A DNA stretch of 64,000 nt, from contig NZ_CP087880.1 in assembly GCF_021172065.1 (NCBI RefSeq), positions 1,237,111-1,301,110 on the forward strand. Reading direction: 5' to 3'. A program made the translations under genes and the position numbers. Positions 36,398 to 45,481 of the stretch are shown here, piece after piece. Positions within the stretch are counted from its first letter, which is position 1, and the number at the start of each line of letters is the position of its first letter. The DNA is from Pseudocitrobacter corydidari. Its GTDB lineage: Bacteria > Pseudomonadota > Gammaproteobacteria > Enterobacterales > Enterobacteriaceae. The notes under the pieces are model-generated. The model searched no databases, had not been told where the DNA came from, and was given only the letters and a program-made list of their open reading frames with translations.

Positions 36398-37444
36398 ATG
36401 AAAGTATTAGGTTATGCTGCTCAGAATCCCGCCGCGCCGCTCGCGCCCTTTACCTTTGATCGCCGAGAACCCAGGCCCGACGATGTGGTGATCGACATAC
36501 TTTACTGTGGCGTTTGTCACTCGGATCTCCATCAGGCCCGGGATGACTGGGGGTTTAGCCGTTATCCGATTGTACCCGGCCACGAAATTGTTGGCCGGGT
36601 AGTGGCTATCGGTGACAACGTCACAAAATTTAAACCGGGCGAGCTGGCGGCGATTGGCTGTATGGTCGATTCCTGCCGCGTTTGTCATCCCTGCCAGCAG
36701 GGCCTGGAGCAGTATTGCGAAGAAGGCAATATTCAGACCTACAATGGCATCGACCGCCACGACGGTTCGTTAACCCTGGGCGGCTACTCACAGACGATTG
36801 TTGCCAGCGAAGATTTTGTCCTGCATCTGCCTGAAAACATTGACCTGAAAGGCGCCGCGCCGCTTCTCTGCGCCGGGATAACCACCTGGTCGCCGCTACG
36901 TCGCTGGAACATCAATGAGAACAGCAAAGTTGCCGTCATTGGTCTGGGCGGCCTGGGACATATGGCGCTGAAGCTTGCCAATGCGCTGGGGGCAGAAGTT
37001 ACGCTCTTTACACGTTCTGCCGGGAAAGAGGCGGATGCACGGCGACTGGGTGCTCATCATGTGGTGCTCTCCACGGATGACGCGCAAATGAAAGAGGTAC
37101 AAAACCAGTTCGATCTGATCATCGATACGGTTCCCTATGCCCATGATATTAACGCCTACGTTCCCACCTTAACGCTGGATGGCACCCTGGTCTTCGTCGG
37201 CCTGTTGGGCAATATTGCTGATTTCTATACGGTTCCGCTGATTCTGGGACGTCGCTCAGTAGCAGGTTCCTGTATTGGCGGTATCGCCGAAACGCAGGAG
37301 ATGCTCGATTTTTGTGCTCAGCACGGTATTACCGCCGATGTTGAAGTGATCACAATAGATACGATCAATGAAGCGTTCGAGCGCATGCTCAAAAGCGATG
37401 TGAAATACCGCTTTGTTATCGATATGGCGTCGCTAACGCTTTGA
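36398..37444 (+). CDS. Zinc-dependent alcohol/aldehyde reductase (YahK-like)
   Basis: A 348-residue medium-chain dehydrogenase of the cinnamyl-alcohol-dehydrogenase branch. Zinc ligands are in CGVCHSDLHQ and PGHEIVGRVV, the structural zinc cysteines in CMVDSCRVCHPC with EQYC, and the cofactor motif is IGLGGLGHMALK. It resembles E. coli YahK, a broad NADPH-linked aldehyde reductase, but is clearly a separate gene. GAGGTAAGACG precedes the ATG. It occupies the place of sra-bdm between maeA and osmC. The physiological substrate is unknown. Confidence 0.87.
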   Translation: MKVLGYAAQNPAAPLAPFTFDRREPRPDDVVIDILYCGVCHSDLHQARDDWGFSRYPIVPGHEIVGRVVAIGDNVTKFKPGELAAIGCMVDSCRVCHPCQQGLEQYCEEGNIQTYNGIDRHDGSLTLGGYSQTIVASEDFVLHLPENIDLKGAAPLLCAGITTWSPLRRWNINENSKVAVIGLGGLGHMALKLANALGAEVTLFTRSAGKEADARRLGAHHVVLSTDDAQMKEVQNQFDLIIDTVPYAHDINAYVPTLTLDGTLVFVGLLGNIADFYTVPLILGRRSVAGSCIGGIAETQEMLDFCAQHGITADVEVITIDTINEAFERMLKSDVKYRFVIDMASLTL

Positions 37445-37491
37445 AAAGATGTACTACACTTAGAAGTTCTGCAAGCAAAAAGGAGTGATAT

Positions 37492-37923
37492 ATGACGATT
37501 CATAAGAAAGGTCAGGCGCACTGGGAAGGCGATCTTAAACGTGGGAAAGGCACTGTCTCGACGGAGAGCGGCGTACTCGACCAACAACCCTATGGTTTCA
37601 ATACGCGTTTTGAAGGTGCGAAGGGGACTAACCCGGAAGAACTGATTGCCGCTGCGCATTCGGCCTGCTTCTCTATGGCGCTTTCCTTGATGCTGACTGA
37701 GGCCGGACATGCCCCGACTTCGATTGATACCGTTGCCGATGTGTCGCTGGACAAAGTCGATGGCGGTTTCGCTATCACCAAAGTCGCCCTGCAAAGCAAG
37801 ATTGTGCTGCCGGGTATCGATAGCGCGAAATTCGATGAAATCATTCAGAAAGCAAAAGCAGGTTGTCCGGTTTCCCAGGTGTTAAAAGCAGAAATTACAC
37901 TCGACTATCAATTGGATAACTAA
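37492..37923 (+). CDS. osmC: Osmotically inducible peroxiredoxin OsmC
   Basis: A 143-residue cytosolic thiol peroxidase that reduces organic hydroperoxides. The two redox cysteines are Cys59 (AAHSACFSMAL) and Cys125 (KAGCPVSQVL), spaced as in E. coli OsmC. The N-terminus MTIHKKGQAHWEGDLKRGKG also matches. The ribosome-binding site is AAAGGAGTGATAT. In E. coli it is controlled by RpoS and the Rcs system; the short gap upstream (about 47 bases) means the promoter must be close to, or overlap, the end of the preceding gene. A hairpin follows it. Confidence 0.96.
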   Translation: MTIHKKGQAHWEGDLKRGKGTVSTESGVLDQQPYGFNTRFEGAKGTNPEELIAAAHSACFSMALSLMLTEAGHAPTSIDTVADVSLDKVDGGFAITKVALQSKIVLPGIDSAKFDEIIQKAKAGCPVSQVLKAEITLDYQLDN

Positions 37924-37931
37924 CCTTCACA

Positions 37932-37951
37932 GGGCAGCTTTAATGCTGCCC
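37932..37951 (+). terminator. osmC terminator hairpin
   Basis: GGGCAGC (37932-37938) pairs with GCTGCCC (37945-37951), eight bases after the osmC stop. The following sequence is only mildly T-rich. Confidence 0.6.
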
Positions 37952-38099
37952 ACGCCTTTACTTGTGACAACGTCACGTTAATTGCGATAATTTTCTTAAC
38001 TTATTCACCTTGCCTTCATATCGTTAGCCTGAGAAGGCATTTGTCATGGGCTTTATTCCCTTTAGAGTGAAATTCCTGCTGACTCTTAAGGAAAAACCG

Positions 38100-39065
38100 A
38101 TGGCGACAGAATATCCTCTTACCGACAGTGAGTTTCCTTTACTTAACTTGCGACGCGTGGCCGGACACATTGGGGCAGAAGTGCGTGATATTGCACTCTC
38201 AGCCGATCTGGACGAAGCAACGTTTAGACAGCTGAACGCCGCGCTGGTGAAATATAAAGTGCTGTTTTTCCGTCAACAGCCGCATCTTACCGATGACGCT
38301 CATCAGGCATTTGGTGCACGTTTTGGTCGCATTGTGGCACATCCCACCGTGCCAGCACCGACCGGTACTCAGCTGTTTGAACTGGATGCCTCTAAAGGCG
38401 GAGGGCGGGCAGACTCCTGGCACACGGATGTCACCTTCGTTGATGCTTTCCCCAAAATTTCTATTTTGCGTGGCGTGACGATCCCTGCGTATGGTGGCGA
38501 TACCGTGTGGGCGAATACGGCGCGGGCCTATGAACAACTTCCGGATGAGCTTAAGCGGTTTGCGGCGTCACTGCGTGCGGTGCACAGTAACGATTATGAC
38601 TACGGCGCAGAACGGGTGGTGGTTGAATCAACCCGCCTGAATCATCACAAAAATGTGTTTGTTTCATCCGTCTGGGAAGCTGAGCATCCCGTGGTGCATG
38701 TTCATCCGGTTAGCGGCGAGAAGTGTCTTCTCCTTGGGCATTTCTTCAAACGCCTGGTAGGATTCAGCAGCCGTGAGTCCGCCAGTCTGTTTGAGCTGCT
38801 GCAAAATCGGGTGATTCGCCTTGATAATACCGTGCGCTGGCAGTGGCAGCAGGATGATGTGGTTATCTGGGATAACCGCAGCACGCAACACTACGCGGTG
38901 AACGATTACGGTAGTCAACCGCGTGTGGTGCGTCGAGTTACGGTTGAAGGCGAAACGGCGGTGGGCGTCGATGGTACCCGCAGCCGAACGATATCGCGCG
39001 GGCAAACGGCGCCTCAACAGGTTGCCGCAAACGCGGATCCGCGCGCGAAAGACGTTGCGTCATAA
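38100..39065 (+). CDS. TauD/TfdA-family Fe(II)/2-oxoglutarate dioxygenase
   Basis: A 321-residue dioxygenase using Fe(II), O2 and 2-oxoglutarate. The iron ligands are the H-x-D in DSWHTDVTF and the distal histidine in STQHYAVNDYG; the arginine that holds 2-oxoglutarate is in PRVVRRVTVEG. This branch frees sulfite from taurine, alkyl sulfates or related compounds, or attacks aryloxyacids. I start at the ATG at 38100, with TTAAGGAAAAACCG upstream; an in-frame ATG at 38046 is less well placed. No sulfonate ABC transporter is beside it, so the substrate is open. Confidence 0.85.
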   Translation: MATEYPLTDSEFPLLNLRRVAGHIGAEVRDIALSADLDEATFRQLNAALVKYKVLFFRQQPHLTDDAHQAFGARFGRIVAHPTVPAPTGTQLFELDASKGGGRADSWHTDVTFVDAFPKISILRGVTIPAYGGDTVWANTARAYEQLPDELKRFAASLRAVHSNDYDYGAERVVVESTRLNHHKNVFVSSVWEAEHPVVHVHPVSGEKCLLLGHFFKRLVGFSSRESASLFELLQNRVIRLDNTVRWQWQQDDVVIWDNRSTQHYAVNDYGSQPRVVRRVTVEGETAVGVDGTRSRTISRGQTAPQQVAANADPRAKDVAS

Positions 39066-39073
39066 GACTTAAA

Positions 39074-39092
39074 GGCAGGGAATTTCCCTGCC
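39074..39092. terminator. Bidirectional hairpin between convergent genes
   Basis: GGCAGGGAA (39074-39082) and TTCCCTGCC (39084-39092) form a long palindrome between the dioxygenase and the convergent hydrolase gene, suitable as a terminator for either strand. Confidence 0.65.
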
Positions 39093-39097
39093 TGCGT

Positions 39098-40231
39098 TTA
39101 TTGCGCGGTGGTATGCAGGATGAAAGGAATGGAATCGCGCAGGGACGGATTCACCGTTCCGCTATGGTCAAGCCCCTCATAGAGATGAACCTCCGCTTGC
39201 GTACCGGCACGTTTCACCGCGTCGGCAAAACGGAGCTGCATTGCGGTAGGCACATTGATGTCATGACTGCCGATACCGATAAAGACCGGATGGGAAATTT
39301 TAAGCGTTGGGTAAAGCATACTGCCGATACTGCTGCTTAACAGCGATTCTACCGCAGGCTTCAGCGTGTTGGCAGCGTTCAGGTTTGCCTCCATCGTCTG
39401 CTGTGTAAGCGGGTTAATGCAAAGCTTTTGGGCTTTTTCCAGATACGGCAGAGCGGTATCCTGGAAATAGTCGGTCGCGTTAAGTTTGCCATTAACGTCG
39501 GCGGCAGAAAGATAGATATAGAAAATATACGGTATTTTGGGGTCACCCTTAACTGGCGTCGCGCCGTTAACTGGTGGCAAAATATCAGCAGCCGTGGTGT
39601 TCTTATCAAAATACGGGGTACCGGTCAGGACCGTCGCGCGGATATTCAGTTCCGGGGCATATTGCGGCTGATAACCCGCGGTCGCAAACGCAGCGTGCGC
39701 GCCCTGAGATTGACCAACCAGAATTAACTCATTACGTAGCGGGTACGTTTTCATCGCCGCCCGCACGCCATCCAGAATACTCCAGGCTTCTCCACGCGCA
39801 TTAAGGTAGTGATGCAAACCCGCAGAGCCTAAACCTGCATAGTCTGGCGCCACCACGGCGTAACCGAGCGAAAGCCAGGTATTCAGATACTGTTTATCCC
39901 GATCGGTACGGACGTTGAGTGAAGGCGCACAGTCATGTGCCACACCCACGGTACCGTGCGCCCAAACGACAACAGGCCAACCGCCTTCCGGGGTTTTGCC
40001 ATAGGGGAGAAAGACAGCTGCGGTATCTTGCCGCGAGGTTTTGCCGTCAACGCCGCTGACCGAAGCGTAGTGAATCAAATATTGTTGTGCGGCTTCATTA
40101 AGGCCATTTTCTTTCGCCAGCACACGCGGTGTTTCAAGGTTATCAGCGGCCAACGCCGTGACAGGTGACAGCGCCAGTAAAAATAACGCGGAGGTCGTTG
40201 TCAGGATGCGTTTTGATATTAGGTAGTGCAT
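39098..40231 (-). CDS. Secreted alpha/beta hydrolase (lipase-like)
   Basis: A 377-residue protein with a Sec signal peptide (basic start, hydrophobic SALFLLALSPVTALA, cleavage near residue 28) and an alpha/beta-hydrolase body. The nucleophile elbow is VGQSQGAHAA (G-x-S-x-G). VVVWAHGTVGVAHDC is the oxyanion strand, and the late pieces IGIGSHDINVP and LYEGLDHSGT offer the acid and the histidine. It is similar to secretory lipases of the LIP family. Because it ends without an anchor, it is expected in the periplasm. The substrate (lipid, ester or peptide) is not readable. Confidence 0.78.
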   Translation of the reverse strand: MHYLISKRILTTTSALFLLALSPVTALAADNLETPRVLAKENGLNEAAQQYLIHYASVSGVDGKTSRQDTAAVFLPYGKTPEGGWPVVVWAHGTVGVAHDCAPSLNVRTDRDKQYLNTWLSLGYAVVAPDYAGLGSAGLHHYLNARGEAWSILDGVRAAMKTYPLRNELILVGQSQGAHAAFATAGYQPQYAPELNIRATVLTGTPYFDKNTTAADILPPVNGATPVKGDPKIPYIFYIYLSAADVNGKLNATDYFQDTALPYLEKAQKLCINPLTQQTMEANLNAANTLKPAVESLLSSSIGSMLYPTLKISHPVFIGIGSHDINVPTAMQLRFADAVKRAGTQAEVHLYEGLDHSGTVNPSLRDSIPFILHTTAQ

Positions 40232-40516
40232 GGTTTTTCATTCCTTATATACGATGCTCCCAGTGTAGTGGAACCAGCCTGAACGAGAACCTTACCGGTA
40301 ACGTTAATCAGAAAAGCCTGATTTATTTAATAATAAAATTTAAATTGGTGAGGTTATTAAAAATGTCACTGGAGTGACTATTCTCATTGTAAGTGTTGAT
40401 TAATCGTGTGGTGTCTTTTTGATAACGGATTAAAAATTGATTGTTGTCAATGTGATAATGAGACCAGGCAGGCAACCTCAAGTAACAAGTATCGGTAACA
40501 ACGGGCAGGAGGCTAT

Positions 40517-40762
40517 ATGCAATATTTATTGTTGTTTATCCTGGTGAGTATCGGTTCTGTTTCTTATTACAACGGCTCAATCCTGGGCGTGAAATCAGGC
40601 GTATTCTCTCTCGTCTGTATGATACTCATGGCTTACGGAATATACGTTTTTACAGAATGGCTGACGCAAGGGCATGATCTGGTCACTGGCATCTATATGA
40701 TGTTGTCACCGGCTGCGGGCCTGATAATGACGATAATGATGAAATCGGCGAAAGCGGCCTAG
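40517..40762 (+). CDS. Small membrane protein, hypothetical
   Basis: An 81-residue protein I do not recognise. Three hydrophobic stretches are visible: YLLLFILVSIGSVSYY, GVFSLVCMILMAYGIYVF and GIYMMLSPAAGLIMTIMM, so it should be an integral inner-membrane protein. AGGAGGCTAT is a strong ribosome-binding site. It lies alone between a divergent hydrolase gene and a convergent small periplasmic gene. No function is assigned. Confidence 0.65.
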   Translation: MQYLLLFILVSIGSVSYYNGSILGVKSGVFSLVCMILMAYGIYVFTEWLTQGHDLVTGIYMMLSPAAGLIMTIMMKSAKAA

Positions 40763-40770
40763 CCAGAAAA

Positions 40771-40798
40771 TTACCCCCCGCAAAAATGCGGGGGGTAA
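40771..40798. terminator. Strong hairpin between two small envelope genes
   Basis: TTACCCCCCGCA (40771-40782), an AAAA loop and TGCGGGGGGTAA (40787-40798) form a perfect 12-base-pair stem. Read on the minus strand it is followed by TTTT, so it mainly ends the gene at 40801-41184, and it blocks read-through from the other side. Confidence 0.8.
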
Positions 40799-40800
40799 GG

Positions 40801-41184
40801 TTATAAACCTGCCGGACGCGGAACTTCCGTGTAATTGCCATCAATGTCTCGCGAGTAGTAGTGACCCTCTTTGACATAATAACGTTTACCGTTGAAATCC
40901 AGCACCTGTAGCGTGCTATCAGGTGCCGCCGCCGGGCGTTCTACCACGACATATTCCGGCCCCTGTTTTTGGTAATACGTTCCGTTGACCAGCCAGTAGG
41001 TTAAACCGCCAATCATCACGGCTGTCGCCAGGTCGGGAAGAATACTTACCCGATGCCCCGGCATCGGGCCGTGCATATCCGGGCCATGACCACCACCGTG
41101 TCCTCCTGGGCCGCCTGGCCCTGCAAATGCACCGAAGGGTAGCGCGAGTGCGCTCATAAGCATGATGATTGCCGCTTTATTCAT
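40801..41184 (-). CDS. Small Gly/His-rich periplasmic protein
   Basis: A 127-residue protein with a signal peptide (KAAIIMLMSALALPFGAFA) and a low-complexity mature N-terminus full of Gly, Pro and His (GPGGPGGHGGGHGPDMHGP), which could bind metal. A hydrophobic segment (LATAVMIGGLTYWLVNG) follows, then a tail rich in tyrosine (NGTYYQKQG, FNGKRYYVKEGHYYSRDIDG), resembling SH3-like DUF6515/RcnB-type envelope proteins. AAGGA precedes the ATG. Neighbouring terminators suggest it is monocistronic. The function is unknown. Confidence 0.7.
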   Translation of the reverse strand: MNKAAIIMLMSALALPFGAFAGPGGPGGHGGGHGPDMHGPMPGHRVSILPDLATAVMIGGLTYWLVNGTYYQKQGPEYVVVERPAAAPDSTLQVLDFNGKRYYVKEGHYYSRDIDGNYTEVPRPAGL

Positions 41185-41448
41185 ATTCCTTCCCCCTTAA
41201 ACCCGCAAATAAATTAGGGTATTTACCGTTGCGTATTGTTATCGCCATACGGAAATACTCAATCTCCCTATTCTAAATCAGCGAATCGCTCGAAATGAGG
41301 ATGAACTGTGAAGGTTTCGCGGAAGAAATAATCGCAGCGTCTGCAAGATAAAAAGAACACATGTCATAAATTGAGCTTAACTTAAGATTATTCAATAAGA
41401 GGCTGACAGTCGGGTTACCGCTCCGTTTTACTAAAAGGTCGATAAATC

Positions 41449-42831
41449 ATGGAAACATATCTGCAAAAAATGAAGGATGAGTGGGCACAACTCATCGGTG
41501 ATACCGACCCGCAGGTGCGTCTCCTCGCCGCCGAGATTGCCGGAGAGCATGCGAAAGTACTGAGTCAGGAATTCTATAGCGTTGTCCTTTCTGACTCTCA
41601 GGCCGCGGATTTTCTGACGAATGATCAAGTTGAAAGGCAGCTAAAAACTGCGTTACAGCAGTGGATTATCGATGTGCTTTCCTGCCCGGTAGAGGGTGTC
41701 GAACAGCAGATTCAGGTGCAGCAGCGCGTTGCGGATGTGCATGCCCGCATTGGTATTCCTGTCGATTTAGTCGAGATGGGATTTCGAGTCCTGAAGAAAT
41801 TATTGTTTCCGGTTATTGGCGCCAGCCAGCACTCGGCCGACCTGAAATTAGGTATCTACCACTTTGCGATAAACAGCATCGATCTTGCTATGGAGGTCAT
41901 GTCTCGCGCCTTTATTTTCAGTGAAAACAGCGCGGCGAAAGAGGATGAAAACTATCGCATCTTTTCGCTGATGGAAAACGCGGAAGAGGAAAAGGAACGA
42001 CAGATCGCCTCTTTGCTCAGTTGGGAAATGGACCTTATCTACAAAGTGATGCTCGATTCAGGGCCCGGCAACAGTCTGCCGTTGGGACAGTCTGATTTTG
42101 GACTTTGGTTCAATCATAAAGGTCGCCACTATTTCAGCGGCATTGCAGAAGCGGGCCATATTTCACGACTGATTATTGAGTTTGATGATGCGTTTCGCGC
42201 GGTTCGCCACTCACCGCAGGGGATGAACACGCGCCAGCAACGCGTTAACTTTATCCTGCAAACCCGCAATACGCTTTCACAAATCGCCACCCTGTTACGC
42301 GAACTCTTTGAAGAGGTGTCGCGCCATGAAGTGGGAATGGACGTATTGACACGCTTGCTGAACAGGCGTTTCTTACCGACCATCTTTAAACGCGAAATTG
42401 CCCACGCGGGCCGTGCCGGAACGCCGATGTCGGTTTTGTTGATCGATGTCGATAAGTTCAAGCAAATCAATGATACGTGGGGGCATAACACCGGCGACGA
42501 AATCCTGCGTAAAGTCGCTGGTGCATTTTACGAACACGTTCGTACCAGCGATTTTGTGTTCCGCTACGGTGGCGATGAATTCCTGATCATTCTTACGGAA
42601 GCCAACGAGGCGGACACGCTGCGGATAGCCGAGCGAGTGCGCTCACGCGTTGAAAAAATCAAAGTCTCTGCGCCCAATGGGGAAACTATCTCGCTGTCGC
42701 TTTCCATTGGGGCGGCGATGTTTAGCGGACATCCTGATTATGAACGCCTTATTCAGCTTGCCGACGAGGCGCTGTATGGCGCGAAACGCAGAGGCCGCAA
42801 CTGTGTAGAGCTGTGGAAAGCATCATGCTAA
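41449..42831 (+). CDS. dosC: Oxygen-sensing diguanylate cyclase DosC
   Basis: A 460-residue globin-coupled sensor. The N-terminal globin domain (about 1-155) has the proximal heme ligand His98 (RVADVHARIG) and the distal Tyr43 and Leu65 positions. A middle helical domain follows, and the GGDEF domain (about 300-455) has an intact RYGGDEF at about 374-378 with a DKFKQINDTWGH loop, so it should make c-di-GMP when oxygen binds. The length equals E. coli DosC (YddV). It overlaps dosP by seven bases. In E. coli dosCP is RpoS-dependent and affects curli and PNPase; here it is followed by an adhesin locus. Confidence 0.96.
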   Translation: METYLQKMKDEWAQLIGDTDPQVRLLAAEIAGEHAKVLSQEFYSVVLSDSQAADFLTNDQVERQLKTALQQWIIDVLSCPVEGVEQQIQVQQRVADVHARIGIPVDLVEMGFRVLKKLLFPVIGASQHSADLKLGIYHFAINSIDLAMEVMSRAFIFSENSAAKEDENYRIFSLMENAEEEKERQIASLLSWEMDLIYKVMLDSGPGNSLPLGQSDFGLWFNHKGRHYFSGIAEAGHISRLIIEFDDAFRAVRHSPQGMNTRQQRVNFILQTRNTLSQIATLLRELFEEVSRHEVGMDVLTRLLNRRFLPTIFKREIAHAGRAGTPMSVLLIDVDKFKQINDTWGHNTGDEILRKVAGAFYEHVRTSDFVFRYGGDEFLIILTEANEADTLRIAERVRSRVEKIKVSAPNGETISLSLSIGAAMFSGHPDYERLIQLADEALYGAKRRGRNCVELWKASC

Positions 42832-45266
42832 GCCACTTTCGCCAGTATCTGCCCTGGTGGAACATCGCTGAAACCCTTGATTCCCACCGGGGTGATATTC
42901 TTTTTACAGCGCTTGAACAAAATATGATGGGCTCGGTTCTCATTGACGCCGACGATACCATCATGTTTTTCAACCGTGCGGCGGAGCTGCTGTGGGGATA
43001 TCGTCGCGAAGAGGTATTGGGGCAGAATGTCTCGTTATTGATTCCCCATGCGCTTCGTGCAGCCCACCCCGATTACATCCAGCACCATCGCGAAGGGGCG
43101 CAATCGAAAGTGGTGGGGATGAGCCGGGAATTGCAGCTGGAACGTAAAGATGGCAGTAAAATCTGGACCCGTTTTGCACTCTCGCGCATCGATATTTCCG
43201 GGAAAATCTGCTATCTCGCGCTGGTGCGTGATGCCACCCGTGAAATGGCGCAGAAAGAGCAAACGCGGTTATTGTTACTGGCGGTTGATCACATCACTAA
43301 GCCGGTGATTGTCCTGGATAACCTGCGGAGGATTGTACAAGGGAATCAGGCCTTCACCGAAATGGCAGGCATGAAAATTGACGACATGGTGGGGCTGCGA
43401 CCGGACAATGTCCTGCGCTTACCCGACGCATTGCCTGAGCATCGGGAGCGCATTCAGCGGCTGCTGGCAAAAAGCCACCGTGACCAGGCCGAATTTATGC
43501 TGCAGGCCTGTGCCGGTACATCTGTCTGGTTTAATGCAACGATAAACCCGGTCTTTAATGAACAGGGCGAGTTGCAAAATTTGGTGATGACTTTTGTGGA
43601 TGTCACCGAAGACCGCAAGATACGTGAGCTGGAACGAACCTTATTGACGGCCATTTCGCGTAATCCGCCGTTCAAGGATATGGGCGATATTTTATGTCGC
43701 AGTATTGAGGCGGTTTTCCCTAGGGCACACGTTGAATTAACGCTTTCAGAAGAGGGTGTTTGGGCCGCTACCCCGGATACTCTCGGTGAGCAGGCGGCCA
43801 TCAAACGGATCGTTTCTATTCGTCGTCGTGATGGAAGTAAAGCTGGGACATTGTCTATCCGCACCGTGGCGGGTCGGGAAAGCCGTGCCTTTATCGATCG
43901 TGTCGCTGATATCAGTCAGCATCTTGCCGCCGTGGCGATAGAACAAGAGCATAGCCGCCGCCAGATCGCGCAACTGGTTCAGTTCGATCCGCTCACGGGG
44001 CTGCCAAACCGCAGTCAGTTACAGGATTATCTCGACCAGCGCCTGTCCGGTGATGATACGGCTGCGCCGGTAGTTTTCCTGATGACGGTCGATCACTTTC
44101 AGGACGTCATTGATGCCCATGGCTACGCAACGGCGGACCAGGTGTTACTGACGGTGGCCAATCGGCTACGGGATAGGTTACGTCCTGGCCAGTATTTATG
44201 CAAAACGGAAGGGCCGCAATTTGTCCTCATCGACGATGAAAATGATGTCAGCAATTTGTCGCGCGTTTCTGAGGATCTGGAAAACAGCGTTCACGAACCG
44301 TTCACCCTTGAGCTGCAAACTTTTTCGCCGACGCTGAGCATTGGCATCAGCTATGAAGCCGGTCGAAATCTTGACTGGCTTCTCTCCACGGCCAGCAGCG
44401 CGATGGAGCATATCCGTCGTTCGGGAGGTAACGGCTGGCAATTTTTTAGCCCCGAGCTTAACCGGGCAGTGACCGAACGCATGCTGCTGGGCGCAGCGTT
44501 AAAACGGGCGGTAAGTGACAATCATCTCAGGCTGGTCTATCAGCCCCAAATCAATATTGTTACTGGCGAGTTGTACGGTTTTGAAGCGCTGGCACGCTGG
44601 CGCGATCCTGTACATGGCGACGTTCCGCCTTCCCGATTCATTCCTTTAGCGGAAGAGGTGGGTGAAATTGAAAATATTGGCCGTTGGGTGATTCGCGAAG
44701 CCTGTCGGCAACTGGCGCAATGGCGTTCACAGGCGCTTAGTGTGCCTGCGCTTTCGGTTAATCTATCGGCGCTTCATTTTCACAGTAGCGAGTTATTTAC
44801 TCAGGTTACCGATGCGATGACGGAGTTTTCCATTGTCGGTAATGAACTTACGCTAGAAATCACCGAAAGCATGATGATGGATCCTGATGAGGCGCTTCTT
44901 AAACGCATTAAAATGCTGCGAGAGGCAGGAGTCGGTTTATCGATTGATGATTTTGGCACTGGCTTCTCCGGTCTTTCACGTTTAGTAACACTTCCGGTGA
45001 CGGAAATAAAAATAGATAAAAGCTTTGTCGATGGTTGTTTAACCGATACTCGTAGCCGATCGTTGTTGGACGTCATCACTCGTATTGGTCAGAGCTTTAA
45101 TATGATGGTGGTCGCGGAAGGCGTTGAAACTCACGAACAACTGCAATTATTACGTGCTATTGGTTGCCCGGTGGTACAAGGTTACTATTTTTCCAGACCA
45201 TTAAACCCTGAGGATATTCCGAGATGGTATGAGGCGGATTATCAACGCATTATTGATAATTTGTGA
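42825..45266 (+). CDS. dosP: Oxygen-sensing c-di-GMP phosphodiesterase DosP
   Basis: An 813-residue enzyme that breaks down c-di-GMP. The first PAS domain binds heme: His81 (HPDYIQ) and Met99 (VVGMSREL) correspond to the heme ligands His77 and Met95 of E. coli DosP. A second PAS follows. The GGDEF-like domain is degenerate (TEGPQF in place of the active motif), as in E. coli. The EAL domain is intact (FEALARW near residues 587-589, DDFGTGFSGL, VAEGVET). I use the ATG at 42825, which overlaps the dosC stop; a GTG four codons earlier also has no better site. The N-terminus differs from that of E. coli. It opposes DosC in the same operon. Confidence 0.95.
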   Translation: MLSHFRQYLPWWNIAETLDSHRGDILFTALEQNMMGSVLIDADDTIMFFNRAAELLWGYRREEVLGQNVSLLIPHALRAAHPDYIQHHREGAQSKVVGMSRELQLERKDGSKIWTRFALSRIDISGKICYLALVRDATREMAQKEQTRLLLLAVDHITKPVIVLDNLRRIVQGNQAFTEMAGMKIDDMVGLRPDNVLRLPDALPEHRERIQRLLAKSHRDQAEFMLQACAGTSVWFNATINPVFNEQGELQNLVMTFVDVTEDRKIRELERTLLTAISRNPPFKDMGDILCRSIEAVFPRAHVELTLSEEGVWAATPDTLGEQAAIKRIVSIRRRDGSKAGTLSIRTVAGRESRAFIDRVADISQHLAAVAIEQEHSRRQIAQLVQFDPLTGLPNRSQLQDYLDQRLSGDDTAAPVVFLMTVDHFQDVIDAHGYATADQVLLTVANRLRDRLRPGQYLCKTEGPQFVLIDDENDVSNLSRVSEDLENSVHEPFTLELQTFSPTLSIGISYEAGRNLDWLLSTASSAMEHIRRSGGNGWQFFSPELNRAVTERMLLGAALKRAVSDNHLRLVYQPQINIVTGELYGFEALARWRDPVHGDVPPSRFIPLAEEVGEIENIGRWVIREACRQLAQWRSQALSVPALSVNLSALHFHSSELFTQVTDAMTEFSIVGNELTLEITESMMMDPDEALLKRIKMLREAGVGLSIDDFGTGFSGLSRLVTLPVTEIKIDKSFVDGCLTDTRSRSLLDVITRIGQSFNMMVVAEGVETHEQLQLLRAIGCPVVQGYYFSRPLNPEDIPRWYEADYQRIIDNL

Positions 45267-45481
45267 TAGGGAACGATTTTGTAAAAAAATAAAATTACCG
45301 GAAGCCTTGTGTTTCTCATGTTGACTATACTAAAACTCTGTTTCAGGAACTCATTCATTGTCGCGATGGGAGCTTAACCATTATTTTTCTGTGGGTTAAT
45401 TATTATTGACGCTATTAGCATTGTATAAAAACACGAACCTAATATAACTTTCTGGAATAATTCTTTAAAGGAGCAGGTGAA

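Noticed and set aside
43990..44470. DosP as a second diguanylate cyclase
   Set aside because: The GGDEF-like domain lacks the active motif (TEGPQF), as in E. coli DosP; only the EAL domain is predicted to be active.
45400..45435. Promoter TTGACG/TATAAA upstream of the TolC gene
   Set aside because: The two elements are only 12 bases apart, too close for sigma-70; no alternative -10 at proper spacing was seen.
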